Positions 42,606-53,739 of a stretch of DNA of 64,000 nt are shown here, in pieces. The stretch's first letter is position 1. The number at the start of each line of letters is the position of its first letter. The stretch is from Aplectana chamaeleonis (lineage: Eukaryota > Nematoda > Chromadorea > Rhabditida > Cosmocercidae). The position numbers and the translations under genes are program-made. The stretch spans positions 1-64,000 of the forward strand of contig JAPDOI010001547.1 of NCBI GenBank assembly GCA_029168955.1. Direction: 5' to 3'. The notes under the pieces are model-generated. The model was not told the origin of the DNA, made no database searches, and saw only the letters and a program-made list of their open reading frames with translations.

Positions 42606-42782
42606 GTGGCTTCCGCTTGAAATTCCACTCGATTTTCTCGTTTTTTAGTTGACGATAATCTATTTATAGCGAGATTTTCATAAAATCGAAGAGCGGTGAG
42701 ATTTTATGCACAAGCCGCTCTTCTCCAGGGGTCAGTGGCACACCATGAAGTGGGTAGGCAGTTCACCGGCTATGAATATACC

Positions 42783-45700
42783 AGCGGCGTCGGCCGGCTG
42801 ACGCCGGCCTCTGCCGCTGGGGTCCGGCTACGCCGGCCCATTTGCCGGCTTCGCCGGCATCTTGAGTGTAATCGACATCCGCTTGTTCTATGTGAGTTGG
42901 CGTTCAGAAGTTCTCACGCTTGCCGGCTATCGCCGGCCTCTGTCGCCAAAGTCCGGTTGGCCCATGAGCTGGTTTTGACGACAACGCTCGAGCAATCAGA
43001 AGTTACTAAGCATTTCAAACCTTGCAAACCTTGCTAACCTACTTTCTTATGCAGTTGCACACCGACCCTTCTCTAGTTTTAAGAGGTCCTAAAATGGTAG
43101 CTCATTTATATCCATTTCTGTCATGATAAAGACAACCGCTCTTTCAGATTTAGTAAAGGCCTCCATGACCAACCGACACCCTGCTACTTTTATTGCCAAA
43201 TGGAGTATAATGATGTTTGTGTTTTCTGGAAGCATATTTTGATTAACTCACATTTCCATCGTATATAAACCCGATTTAGAAAGGTTGGTGCACATAAACA
43301 GCTAAGCAGTTGAAATGAGTGGTTAAGGAGGGACTTGAAAAAGGGTGGTATACACTCTCTTATACTAGCACGAAACGTTTTTGAAGTTCTGCGCTCATCC
43401 ACTTCGGTCCCGCACACCTACGGTGTCCAGCGCACTCCCACTTGGATCCCGCATACTCCCTACGACGTCCGGCGCACTCGCATCTGGGTCCCACACACTT
43501 CCTGCGGCGTCCTGCGCATTCACACTTGAGTCCCGCACACTTTTTATGGCGTCCTGCGCACTCCAACTTGGGTCTCGCACACTTTTTATGAGTCCTGCGC
43601 ACTCCCACTTGTGTCCCGCACACTATCTACGGCGTCCGGCGCACTCTACCTTGGGTCCCGCACACTATCTACGGCGTCCTGAGCACTCCCACTTGGGTCC
43701 CGCACACTTTCTTCGGCGTCCGGCGCACTCGCATTTTAGTCCCACATACTTTATCTGGCGTCCGGCGCACTCTACCTTGGGTCCCGCCCACTTTTTACGG
43801 CGTTCTCCGCACTCCTACTTGGGTCCCGCACACTTTCTACGGCGTCCTGAGCACTCCCACTTGGGTCCCGCACATTTTCTATGGCGTCCTGAGCACTCCC
43901 ACTTGGGTCCCGCCTACTTTCTTGGGCGTCCGGCGCCCTCTACCTTGGTCCCGCACACTTTCTACAGCGTCTTGTTCACTTCCACTTGGGTCCCGCACAC
44001 TTTCTACGGTGTCCGGCGCACTCTACCTTGGGTCCCACAATCTTTTCTACGGCGTCCGGCGCACTCTACCTTGGGTCCCGCACACTCTCTACGGCGTTTG
44101 GCGCACTTCCACTTGGATCCCGCATACTCCCTACGGCGTCCTGCGCACTCCCACTTGGGTCCCGCACACTTTCCTCGGCGTCTTGCGCACTCCCACTTGG
44201 GTCCCGCACACTTTCTTCGGCGTCCTGCGCACTCCCACTTGGGTCCCGCACACTTTCTACGGCGTCCGGCGCATTCTACCTGGGGTCCCGCACACTTTCT
44301 ACGGCGTCCGGCACACTCTACCTTGGGTCCCGCACACTTTCTACGGCGTCCTACGCACTTCCACTTTGGGTCCCACGCACACTTCCTACGGCGTCCTACT
44401 CACTTCCACTTGGGTCCCGCACACTTTCTACGGCGTCCGCCGCACTCTACCTTTGGGTCCCACACACTTTCTACGGCGTTCGGCGCACACTTCCACTTGG
44501 GTCCCGCACACTTTCTTCGGCGTCCTACGCACTTCCATTCGGGTCCCGCACACTTCCTACGGCGTCCGGCGCACTCCCACCTTGGGTCCGCACACTTTCT
44601 ACGGCGTCCCACGCACTTCCACTTGGGTCCCGCACACTTTCTTCGGCGTCCTACCACTTCCACTTGGGCCCCGCACACTTTTCTACGTCGTCCGGCGCCC
44701 TCTACCTTGGGTCCCACACACTTTCTACGGCGTTCGGCGCACTCTACCTTGGGTCCCGCACACTTTCTACGGCGTCCTACGCACTTCCACTTGGGTCCCG
44801 CACACTTTCTCCGGCGTCCTACTCACTTCCACTTGGGTCCCGCACACTTTCTACGGCGTCCGGCGCACTCTACCTTGGGTCCCACACACTTTCTACGGCG
44901 TTCGGCGCACTCTACCTTGGGTCCCACACACTTTCTACGGCGTCCGGCGCACTCTACCTTGGGTCCCACACACTTTCTACGGCGTTCGGCGCACTCTACC
45001 TTGGGTCCCGCACACTATCTACGGCGTCCTGAGCACTCCCACTTGGGTCCCGCACACTTTCTTCGGCGTCCGGCGCACTCGCATTTGGGTCCCACATACT
45101 TTATCTGGCGTCCGGCGCACTCTACCTTGGGTCCCGCCCACTTTTTACGGCGTTCTCCGCACTCCTACTTGGGTCCCGCACACTTTCTACGGCGTCCTGA
45201 GCACTCCCACTTGGGTCCCGCACATTTTCTATGGCGTCCTGAGCACTCCCACTTGGGTCCCGCCTACTTTCTTGGGCGTCCGGCGCCCTCTACCTTGGTC
45301 CCGCACACTTTCTACAGCGTCTTGTTCACTTCCACTTGGGTCCCGCACACTTTCTACGGTGTCCGGCGCACTCTACCTTGGGTCCCACAATCTTTTCTAC
45401 GGCGTCCGGCGCACTCTACCTTGGGTCCCGCACACTCTCTACGGCGTTTGGCGCACTTCCACATGGATCCTGCATACTCCCTACGGCGTCCTGCGCACTC
45501 CCACTTGGGTCCCGCACACTTTCCTCGGCGTCTTGCGCACTCCCACTTGGGTCCCGCACACTTTCTTCGGCGTCCTGCGCACTCCCACTTGGGTCCCGCA
45601 CACTTTCTACGGCGTCCGGCGCACTCTACCTGGGGTCCCGCACACTTTCTACGGCGTCCGGCACACTCTACCTTGGGTCCCGCACACTTTCTACGGCGTC

Positions 45701-46733
45701 CTACGCACTTCCACTTGGGTCCCCCACACTCCACGGCGTCCCACTCACTTCACTTGGGTCCCGCACACTTTCTACGGCGTCCGCCGCACTCTACCTTGGG
45801 TCCCACACACTTTCTACGGCGTTCGGCGCACTTCCACTTGGGTCCCGCACACTTTCTTCGGCGTCCTACGCACTTCCATTCGGGTCCCGCACACTTCCTA
45901 CGGCGTCCGGCGCACTCTACCTTGGGTCCCGCACACTTTCTACGGCGTCCTACGCACTTCCATCTGGGTCCCGCACACTTTCTTCGGCGTCCTACTCACT
46001 TCCACTTGGGTCCCGCACACTTTCTACGGCGTCCGGCGCACTCTACCTTGGGTCCCACACACTTTCTACGGCGTTCGGCGCACTCTACCTTGGGTCCCGC
46101 ACACTTTCTACGGCGTCCTACGCACTTCCACTTGGGTCCCGCACACTTTCTTCGGCGTCCTACTCACTTCCACTTGGGTCCCGCACACTTTCTACGGCGT
46201 CCGGCGCACTCTACCTTGGGTCCCACACACTTTCTACGGCGTTCGGCGCACTCTACCTTGGGTCCCACACACTTTCTACGGCGTCCGGCGCACTCTACCT
46301 TGGGTCCCGCACACTTTCTACGGCGTCCTACGCACTTCCACTTGGGTCCCGCACACTTTCTTCGGCATCCTACGCACTTCCATTTGGGTCCCGCACACTT
46401 CCTACGGCGTCCTACGCACTTCCACTTGCGTCCCCCACACTTTCAACGGCGTCCGGCGCACTCTACCTTGGGTCCCGCACACTTTCTACGGCGTTCGGCG
46501 CACTCTACCTTGGGTCCCGCACACTTTCTACGTCGTCCGCCGCACTCTACCTTGGGTCCCACACACTTTCTACGGCGTTCTTCGCGCTCTTGAGCCCGTA
46601 CCCGTTAGGTTGCCCGTCTTGAAAGTCAAGCCGAATAAACGGTCAAACAAACACACAGAGAAACGCACACATACATAAACACACACACGCACACACAAAT
46701 TTACCAAAATATATATAGTAGGAAATATATATA
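42783..46733. repeat. duplicated locus, copy 1 (3.95 kb)
   Basis: From AGCGGCGTCGGCCGG to TATATATAGTAGGA it is nearly identical to 50435-52864, including about 600 bp before the minisatellite and 150 bp after it. The copies differ mainly in minisatellite length and in small changes such as the G-run near 43330. The leading part has GCCGGC-rich inverted words. A TATATAAA at 43263 and AATAAA at 46634 frame the array. Confidence 0.92.
43390..46590. repeat. 42-bp GC-rich minisatellite, about 75 units
   Basis: Unit CACTTTCTACGGCGTCCGGC then GCACTCTACCTTGGGTCCCGCA (42 bp), with variants TTCTTCGG, CCTGCGC and CTTCCACTTGG. A higher-order repeat is visible: about 43630-44400 recurs at 44990-45760. 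Because the unit is 14 codons long and has no stop in three forward frames, frames of 1070, 918 and 428 aa are open at once. One- and two-base indels move the repeat between frames, so I do not call it a gene. Confidence 0.92.
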
Positions 46734-46739
46734 GTAGGA

Positions 46740-47269
46740 TACTCGCCGGTAACCTTCACGGCGGCTGCGGAGTGTAACTCATCCACTGCGTGGGCCGCTC
46801 GTGGATTTCGGGGAGGGGTTGAAACTTCTCTGGGACAGCAAAACTTTTATGCGCCTAACGTGGACTACACTGTCCCAAAAAAAGAGCGAATCCCAAATCC
46901 AGTTGTCTAGATAGGCTATGAAGTGAGCTCGATGGACGAGTTGTCCGTCAGAAGACCGACTCGTCTGAACACAACTTAGCTGATGCTAAGTTATGTGTAC
47001 ACGCAATGAACGGAAACAAATTTCACTCGGAAACAGAGGATAGACGGATTTATGTGTACGCGAATGACGAAACTATTACCTACGACCCCCGCAGCCGCTG
47101 TGACGCTTACCATGGAGTTGAAAATGACTATCGGGTTTGACCTCCGCAGTATTGCAAAAACAAATCAAACAACAAACAGAAACGAAAAAATAATGAGAAT
47201 GGTGAGATGTAGGCGAAGATTTGGAAAATGTTGCGAAACACTACAACGGACGATAGCAATTCAGCGGGC
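46740..47269. other. no gene; fragment shared with 8236
   Basis: ATGAACGGAAACAAATTTCA near 47006 and GGAAACAGAGGAT near 47028 resemble 8236-8270. Otherwise unassigned. Confidence 0.4.
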
Positions 47270-47445
47270 GATTCGCTAGCACACAGCTCACGACCCGCTA
47301 TGCCACCTCTCCTCGCGCTCGCGACCCGCTATACTCATAGCGGGTGGCGAGCAAAGACGAGGGGTAGCGGGTGGCGAACTCTCCGAAATGAGAGGTTAGC
47401 GGGTGGCGAGCGAGGCACGGAATGCGGGTGGCGAGACCCGACTTC
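47270..47445. repeat. GCGGGTGGCGAGC cluster 2
   Basis: Five or more copies of AGCGGGTGGCGA(G/A)C or its inverse in 175 bp, between the two duplicated loci. Confidence 0.7.
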
Positions 47446-47559
47446 CTGAGTCATTGTCTGAGCAGAAAAGGAAAATTTCGGGACAAGTAGAGGCCCCGAT
47501 TGATGAAAAAGCGCAATGGGTGAGATTTTCAGAGAGGTTTCGTGGTAAATGGTATTTAT

Positions 47560-48300
47560 TTTTGCTGGAAACAGAATGGGACTTCTATAGGAGTACAGTT
47601 ACGGAGCTTCGGGGGCGAAAAATATTTTGGAGCAGGAGAGCGTTTTCCTCCCGTTCAAGGTCCACCAGGCCGTCGCGCCAACCCTCGACGGACTTTTTGT
47701 TTTACTCAAAATTACGGTAGATTACGGCTGCTCTATAGCGGAACCGCGAGGAATCGAGCTTGGGCCTATCATGGAACGATCGCGAGATTCTACCAGCTTC
47801 AACCTGAGGGCAAATCGTGTCTATAAATTGATGTAATCGGATTGTTACATCGCGGAAACGCGATGAACCGAGCCCGGAACTATCGCGGGACGGTCGCGAG
47901 ATCCTGCCAGTCTCCACCCCTGATCGTACCGCATCCATGCCCTCTCGGTGTTTCATCCGAGCGAGTGTTTCCTATCAGATCAACACGAAATTTTAAGGTA
48001 TTTGCTCGTACCGTATCTCGCGCTGCTCTACAAATCTCCACAACATGAAAGCGCGGGACCGGGGGAAACAATCACGGTACCACCGCGGATCGCGAGTGCA
48101 CCACGGTACTAGAGCGGCAAACCTCTCAACGATCGCGGTACAATCACGGTACGAGAACGAGAATGCCAACGGATCAGTCAATTAGGTAACTATCGCGGAA
48201 CGAACGCGGATCGTGGGACTAGGGGGAGACGAAGACGGTACTATCGCGGATCACGGGAGCATCACGGTACTAGCGCGAAAGATTCTCTCAGAGAAGTGCG
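47560..48300. repeat. inverted match to 53400-53500 and ATCGCGG-rich repeats
   Basis: GGAGTACAGTTACGGAGCTT near 47591 is inverted near 53442. From 47740 to 48290, units of the type AACTATCGCGGGACGGTCGC recur in two ~120-bp copies (47750, 47865) and in shorter forms. Non-coding. Confidence 0.55.
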
Positions 48301-48314
48301 CGATTATGTACAGT

Positions 48315-48552
48315 TGACCGCAGTGTTAAAAGGACATGGTGCGGTTGCGGACTCGCACTAAAACTACGGTACAATCTGGCACTTTGCCAGATTTCGTTAT
48401 CGATCGGCGCCGCAGCTGATGTTCTCGTGAGCAGAGAGACGACGGTTGGCGCCGATCGATGACGAAATCTGGCGAAGTGTCAGATTCTACCGTAATTTAG
48501 TGCGAGTCCGCAACCGCACCATGTCCTTTTAACATTGCGGTCAACTGTAAGT
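48315..48552. mobile_element. foldback element, ~240 bp
   Basis: CAGTTGACCGCAGTGTTAAA at 48310 pairs with TTTAACATTGCGGTCAACTG at 48529. Arms of about 105 bp include GCGGTTGCGGACTCGCAC and GATCGGCGCC. A clear hairpin. Confidence 0.88.
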
Positions 48553-48829
48553 ACTCATTCAGTGGTGCCTGCAGTAAAGTCACCATAAAATTGTGCTCCG
48601 TATGTGGCACGGGTTTGATTCTGGCGTTCAACGTATCATGCGATTTGCCCGAGCGAACATGTTTTCCTCTGTTTCGAATTTTACCTGCAGGACCAAGCTA
48701 ACGAAATTTGGTGGCGCCCCCGCCTGGCGCCTAATGATTCTCCTCTCGCAAAACATGGCCCCCGCCTCTCGCCCTTGGTCGGAAATTCCCGGGGGCACGG
48801 CCCTCCGACGTTCTGAGTTATTGGCCAAC

Positions 48830-49100
48830 CGGTTCGGACACTCAAATCTTTCGTCGGATGCAACGCGGTCGCGACACGTTCACATTGAGACGCAGTTTCC
48901 CTCAGCTCCACTCGCCGCATTGTGTCCGTAGTCGGATTTGTACTTCGTGGACGGGATTTTCGTGTTTATCTGCAAAATTCGATTGGCCAATATGTTCTTC
49001 TGAAACGGCAAATGATTCGAAGACGATGAATCATTTAAAAAAAGGCTGACACGTAAAATTGTCCGCTTCTACCATGATTTCCACTGGCTTTTTTCTGCTA
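48830..49100 (+). repeat. long inverted pair, left member
   Basis: GACACTCAAATCTTTCGTCG (48838), CTCCACTCGCCGCATT and CGGATTTGTACTTCGTG are inverted at 53165-53300. The pair flanks the second minisatellite locus. Confidence 0.7.
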
Positions 49101-49360
49101 ATTTCTAGGAGTGTAAGTATTGCAGTGCCTGTTTTTTTACTGGACAGTTACCGACCAGTCTTTTAGTGATTACTATTGACTGTTTCCAAATAGATGCTTT
49201 TTAGTTTCCGAAGAAAACTCCGGGGGGGGTTAAGAGGGGATTGCAGTTTTCGGAGCAAGCAACGGAGCGGTCTTTCACGGCAAAACATAACAATAATGAG
49301 ATTTCGGCATGATAATCCCGAGAAGCTTCACTTCGAACATCTCAGAATGAGGGAATTATC

Positions 49361-49530
49361 CTTCATTTCCGAGCTACTCGCAGTCGTATTATCAGTATCG
49401 TAGGTGCGAAACGGTTGTTTTTCGAAAAATTCAACTGTGAGGATGAAGAAATCATTCTCAAACCCGCACCGCTTCTATGATAGTGATACAGAAAAGTGCG
49501 AGTAGCGGGGAAATGAAGGCTAGGCTATAT
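49361..49530. mobile_element. small foldback, third copy of the CGAAAAA-centred family
   Basis: CTTCATTTCCGAGCTACTCG at 49361 pairs with CGAGTAGCGGGGAAATGAAG at 49498. The centre has GGTTGTTTTTCGAAAAATTC. Same family as 7440-7580 and 28290-28470. Confidence 0.75.
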
Positions 49531-49534
49531 TTAT

Positions 49535-50434
49535 TCATCAGGCAATTTTCGGGGCGTAAGGAATGTTATTGCGGATTTTACTAAAAACATAACCATACCC
49601 GTTTCTCGATATTCTGAAGCTTACTTTATCTTACAATGGATATAGAACATAGTACTATTTGGCTGGCGTAATCTCACTTAGATTTTGAAGATATCGATAA
49701 GTGGGCCTTGAATTCTTCTTAAAGGCACAGTCCAACCTCAGAGGTAATTTTTGATATTATGGTCCGGTCGCCGCCTATAGCAACCCTGCCAAGCGCCGAA
49801 TCTCAATTCGCTCAAATAACCGAGAAAAAGCTAGGAAAAAGTCGGCCACGCCCCTTTGAAGAAAATATGGGTAACGCCCCCTGTCAGGTTTCGGACCTCA
49901 ATAGGGAAGAGACGCGCGAATGATTTTATTCAAAACCTATGTTCTTCGATTTGTTTTCGGTCTGGCTTTATATTGCGGCCTGCTACAGAACGATGGATGC
50001 GAATAACGATAAAATACAGGCTCGAGACAACTCGTCCGAGAACTTCTAGCCGTTCAACATCGAAACGTTTGAGGAGCCGTAACACCGTTCGTAGTGAGTT
50101 CTGAGCGATTCTGGAGACACCATTGTGATCAGCGTGAAATTTTCTATAAGATAGGCAGAAAAACGTAAAGTCGATTCTGAGATTGGACTGTGTCTTCAAG
50201 CATATTAAATACCACTACAAGAATGTTTCCAGTTAGATTCGAGACTGATGAAACTACCACATTCCCATCATAGCCAATGGTCCAGCGTTTCGAAAGTCAC
50301 CAAAAGTTGCATTTTGCCAAGAAGATTTGCAGCAGCTACAAAATAAGATTAGGAAACAATCATAGAAGTACTTCGAATTGAGGTATAATTCATAACGAAC
50401 GACCGTATTGTTGATAACCATTTATCGAACTACA
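49535..50434. other. no gene; partial MITE near 49718
   Basis: TTAAAGGCACAGTCCAACCT at 49719 is the left end of the AAGGCACAGT family also at 63419. GAGACAACTCGTCCGAGAAC near 50028 matches the interior of that family, so 49719-50190 is a diverged copy. Nothing else seen. Confidence 0.5.
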
Positions 50435-52864
50435 AGCGGCGTCGGCCGGCTGACGCCGGCCTCTGCCGCTGGGGTCCGGCTACGCCGGCCCATTTGCCGG
50501 CTTCGCCGGCATCTTGAGTGTAATCGACATCCGCTTGTTCTATGTGAGTTGGCGTTCAGAAGTTCTCACGCTTGCCGGCTATCGCCGGCCTCTGTCGCCA
50601 AAGTCCGGTTGGCCCATGAGCTGGTTTTGACGACAACGCTCGAGCAATCAGAAGTTACTAAGCATTTCAAACCTTGCAAACCTTGCTAACCTACTTTCTT
50701 ATGCAGTTGCACACCGACCCTTCTCTAGTTTTAAGAGGTCCTAAAATGGTAGCTCATTTATATCCATTTCTGTCATGATAAAGACAACCGCTCTTTCAGA
50801 TTTAGTAAAGGCCTCCATGACCAACCGACACCCTGCTACTTTTATTGCCAAATGGAGTATAATGATGTTTGTGTTTTCTGGAAGCATATTTTGATTAACT
50901 CACATTTCCATCGTATATAAACCCGATTTAGAAAGGTTGGTGCACATAAACAGCTAAGCAGTTGAAATGAGTGGTTAAGGGGGGAGGGGACTTGAAAAAA
51001 GGGGTGGTATACACTCTCTTATACTAGCACAAAACGTTTTTGAAGTTCTGCGCTCATCCACTTCGGTCCCGCACACCTACGGTGTCCAGCGCACTCCCAC
51101 TTGGATCCCGCATACTCCCTACGACGTCCGGCGCACTCGCATCTGGGTCCCACACACTTCCTGCGGCGTCCTGCGCATTCACACTTGAGTCCCGCACACT
51201 TTTTATGGCGTCCTGCGCACTCCAACTTGGGTCTCGCACACTTTTTATGAGTCCTGCGCACTCCCACTTGTGTCCCGCACACTATCTACGGCGTCCGGCG
51301 CACTCTACCTTGGGTCCCGCACACTATCTACGGCGTCCTGAGCACTCCCACTTGGGTCCCGCACACTTTCTTCGGCGTCCGGCGCACTCGCATTTGGGTC
51401 CCACATACTTTATCTGGCGTCCGGCGCACTCTACCTTGGGTCCCGCCCACTTTTTACGGCGTTCTCCGCACTCCTACTTGGGTCCCGCACACTTTCTACG
51501 GCGTCCTGAGCACTCCCACTTGGGTCCCGCACATTTTCTATGGCGTCCTGAGCACTCCCACTTGGGTCCCGCCTACTTTCTTGGGCGTCCGGCGCCCTCT
51601 ACCTTGGTCCCGCACACTTTCTACAGCGTCTTGTTCACTTCCACTTGGGTCCCGCACACTTTCTACGGTGTCCGGCGCACTCTACCTTGGGTCCCACAAT
51701 CTTTTCTACGGCGTCCGGCGCACTCTACCTTGGGTCCCGCACACTCTACGGCGTCCTACTCACTTCCACTTGGGTCCCGCACACTTTCTACGGCGTCCGG
51801 CGCACTCTACCTGGGGTCCCGCACACTTTCTACGGCGTCCGGCACACTCTACCTTGGGTCCCGCACACTTTCTACGGCGTCCTACGCACTTCCACTTGGG
51901 TCCCGCACACTTCCTACGGCGTCCTACTCACTTCCACTTGGGTCCCGCACACTTTCTACGGCGTCGGGCGCACTCTACCTTGGGTCCCACACACTTTCTA
52001 CGGCGTTCGGCGCACTTCCCATGGGTCCCGCACACTTTCTACGGCGTCCTACGCACTTCCACTTGGGTCCCTCACATTTTCTACGGTGTCCGGCGCACTC
52101 TACCTTGGGTCCCGCACACTTTCCACGGCGTCCTACGCACTTCCACTTGGGTCCCGCACACTTTTTTCGGCGTCCTACGCACTTCCACTTGGGTCCCGCA
52201 CACTTTCTACGGCGTCCGGCGCACTCTACCTTGGGTCCCACACACTTTCTACGGCGTTCGGCGCACTCTACCTTGGGTCCCGCACACTTTCTACGGCGTC
52301 CTACGCACTTCCACTTGGGTCCCGCACACTTTCTTCGGCGTCCTACTCACTTCCACTTGGGTCCCGCACACTTTCTACGGCGTCCGGCGCACTCTACCTT
52401 GGGTCCCACACACTTTCTACGGCGTCCGGCGCACTCTACCTTGGGTCCCGCACACTTTCTACGGCGTCCTACGCACTTCCACTTGGGTCCCGCACACTTT
52501 CTTCGGCGTCCTACGCACTTCCATTTGGGTCCCGCACACTTCCTACGGCGTCCTACGCACTTCCACTTGCGTCCCCCACACTTTCAACGGCGTCCGGCGC
52601 ACTCTACCTTGGGTCCCGCACACTTTCTACGGCGTTCGGCGCACTCTACCTTGGGTCCCGCACACTTTCTACGTCGTCCGCCGCACTCTACCTTGGGTCC
52701 CACACACTTTCTACGGCGTTCTTCGCGCTCTTGAGCCCGTACCCGTTAGGTTGCCCGTCTTGAAAGTCAAGCCGAATAAACGGTCAAACAAACACACAGA
52801 GAAACGCACACATACATAAACACACACACGCACACACAAATTTACCAAAATATATATAGTAGGA
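50435..52864. repeat. duplicated locus, copy 2 (2.43 kb)
   Basis: Near-identical to 42783-46733, with a shorter 42-bp array (51050-52730, about 39 units). Joins to unique sequence at both edges differ from copy 1, so the breakpoints are at AGCGGCGTCGG and TATATATAGTAGGA. Confidence 0.92.
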
Positions 52865-53034
52865 TGAGAGGGATAATCGTATTCAAGTTATGTGGAGTGA
52901 TCACACTGTACAAGTGCTAGCAACACCGCAAGGTTGGCGATTCAAAATTAATAATCGCCAGAAGATTGGTTGGTAACTATCTATTTAGAAAAAACAGGCG
53001 CTGGAAAACTTAAACTCCTAGAAAATAGCATGAA

Positions 53035-53335
53035 AAATCCAATGGAAAGCATGGCAGAAGCGGACATTTTATGTACTGAATGAAGATGTCTGCCTTTCTG
53101 TAGTGATTCGTCGTCCTCTAATCAATTGTAGTGTAAGGAGAACCTATTGACCCATGGAACATCGCAGATAGAAGTGCAAATCCCGTTCACGAAGTACAAA
53201 TCCGAGTATGAACATAATGCGGCGAGTGGAGCTGAGGAATATGGCGCCCCAATGCGAGCGTGACGCGACCGCGCCGCGTCCGACGAAGGATTTGAGTGTC
53301 CAAATGGGTTGGCTAATAATAAGTTCTTCTTTCTG
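53035..53335 (-). repeat. long inverted pair, right member
   Basis: Inverse of 48830-49100: CGTCCGACGAAGGATTTGAG at 53277, AATGCGGCGAGTGGAGCTGA at 53216, and GCAGAAGCGGACATTTTA at 53057. Confidence 0.7.
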
Positions 53336-53539
53336 ACAATTGAACATGTTCTAATTGATAAAAACGGAGCGATAATGATCGAGAAAATGGTACGGGTACT
53401 GAAACGCGCCCCAATGTCAAAATGTCAAAACATATTTCGCCCCCGAAGCTCCGTGACTGTACTCCTTCTAAAGTAGAGAAACAAAAAAGAAAACATGGAT
53501 ATAAACATGGGCGAGTTAGAAAACATGGATACTCAGGAA

Positions 53540-53735
53540 CTCAGTGCTCGCGACCCGCGCGCATTTCGGGCTTTGCTCGCCGCCCGCTTACCCCTCATTT
53601 TGAAGTGCTTGCCACCCGCTGCCCCCTCGTCTCCGCTCGCCACCCGCTATCGGTACAGCGGGTCGGGAGCGCGAGTGGTGGTGGTACAGCGGGTCGCGAG
53701 CACTTTGCGAGCCAGTCACCCGCTATTCTCAAATA
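53540..53735. repeat. GCTCGCCACCCGCT cluster 3
   Basis: Copies of CTCGCCACCCGCTA, AGCGGGTCG(G/C)GAGC and relatives, immediately upstream of the candidate secreted gene. Confidence 0.65.
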
Positions 53736-53739
53736 ATCA

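Noticed and set aside
43381..46678. Giant repeat-protein gene (1070, 918 and 428 aa frames)
   Set aside because: All three forward frames are open because the 42-bp unit lacks stops. Indels of one or two bases move the motif between frames, which a conserved protein would not tolerate.
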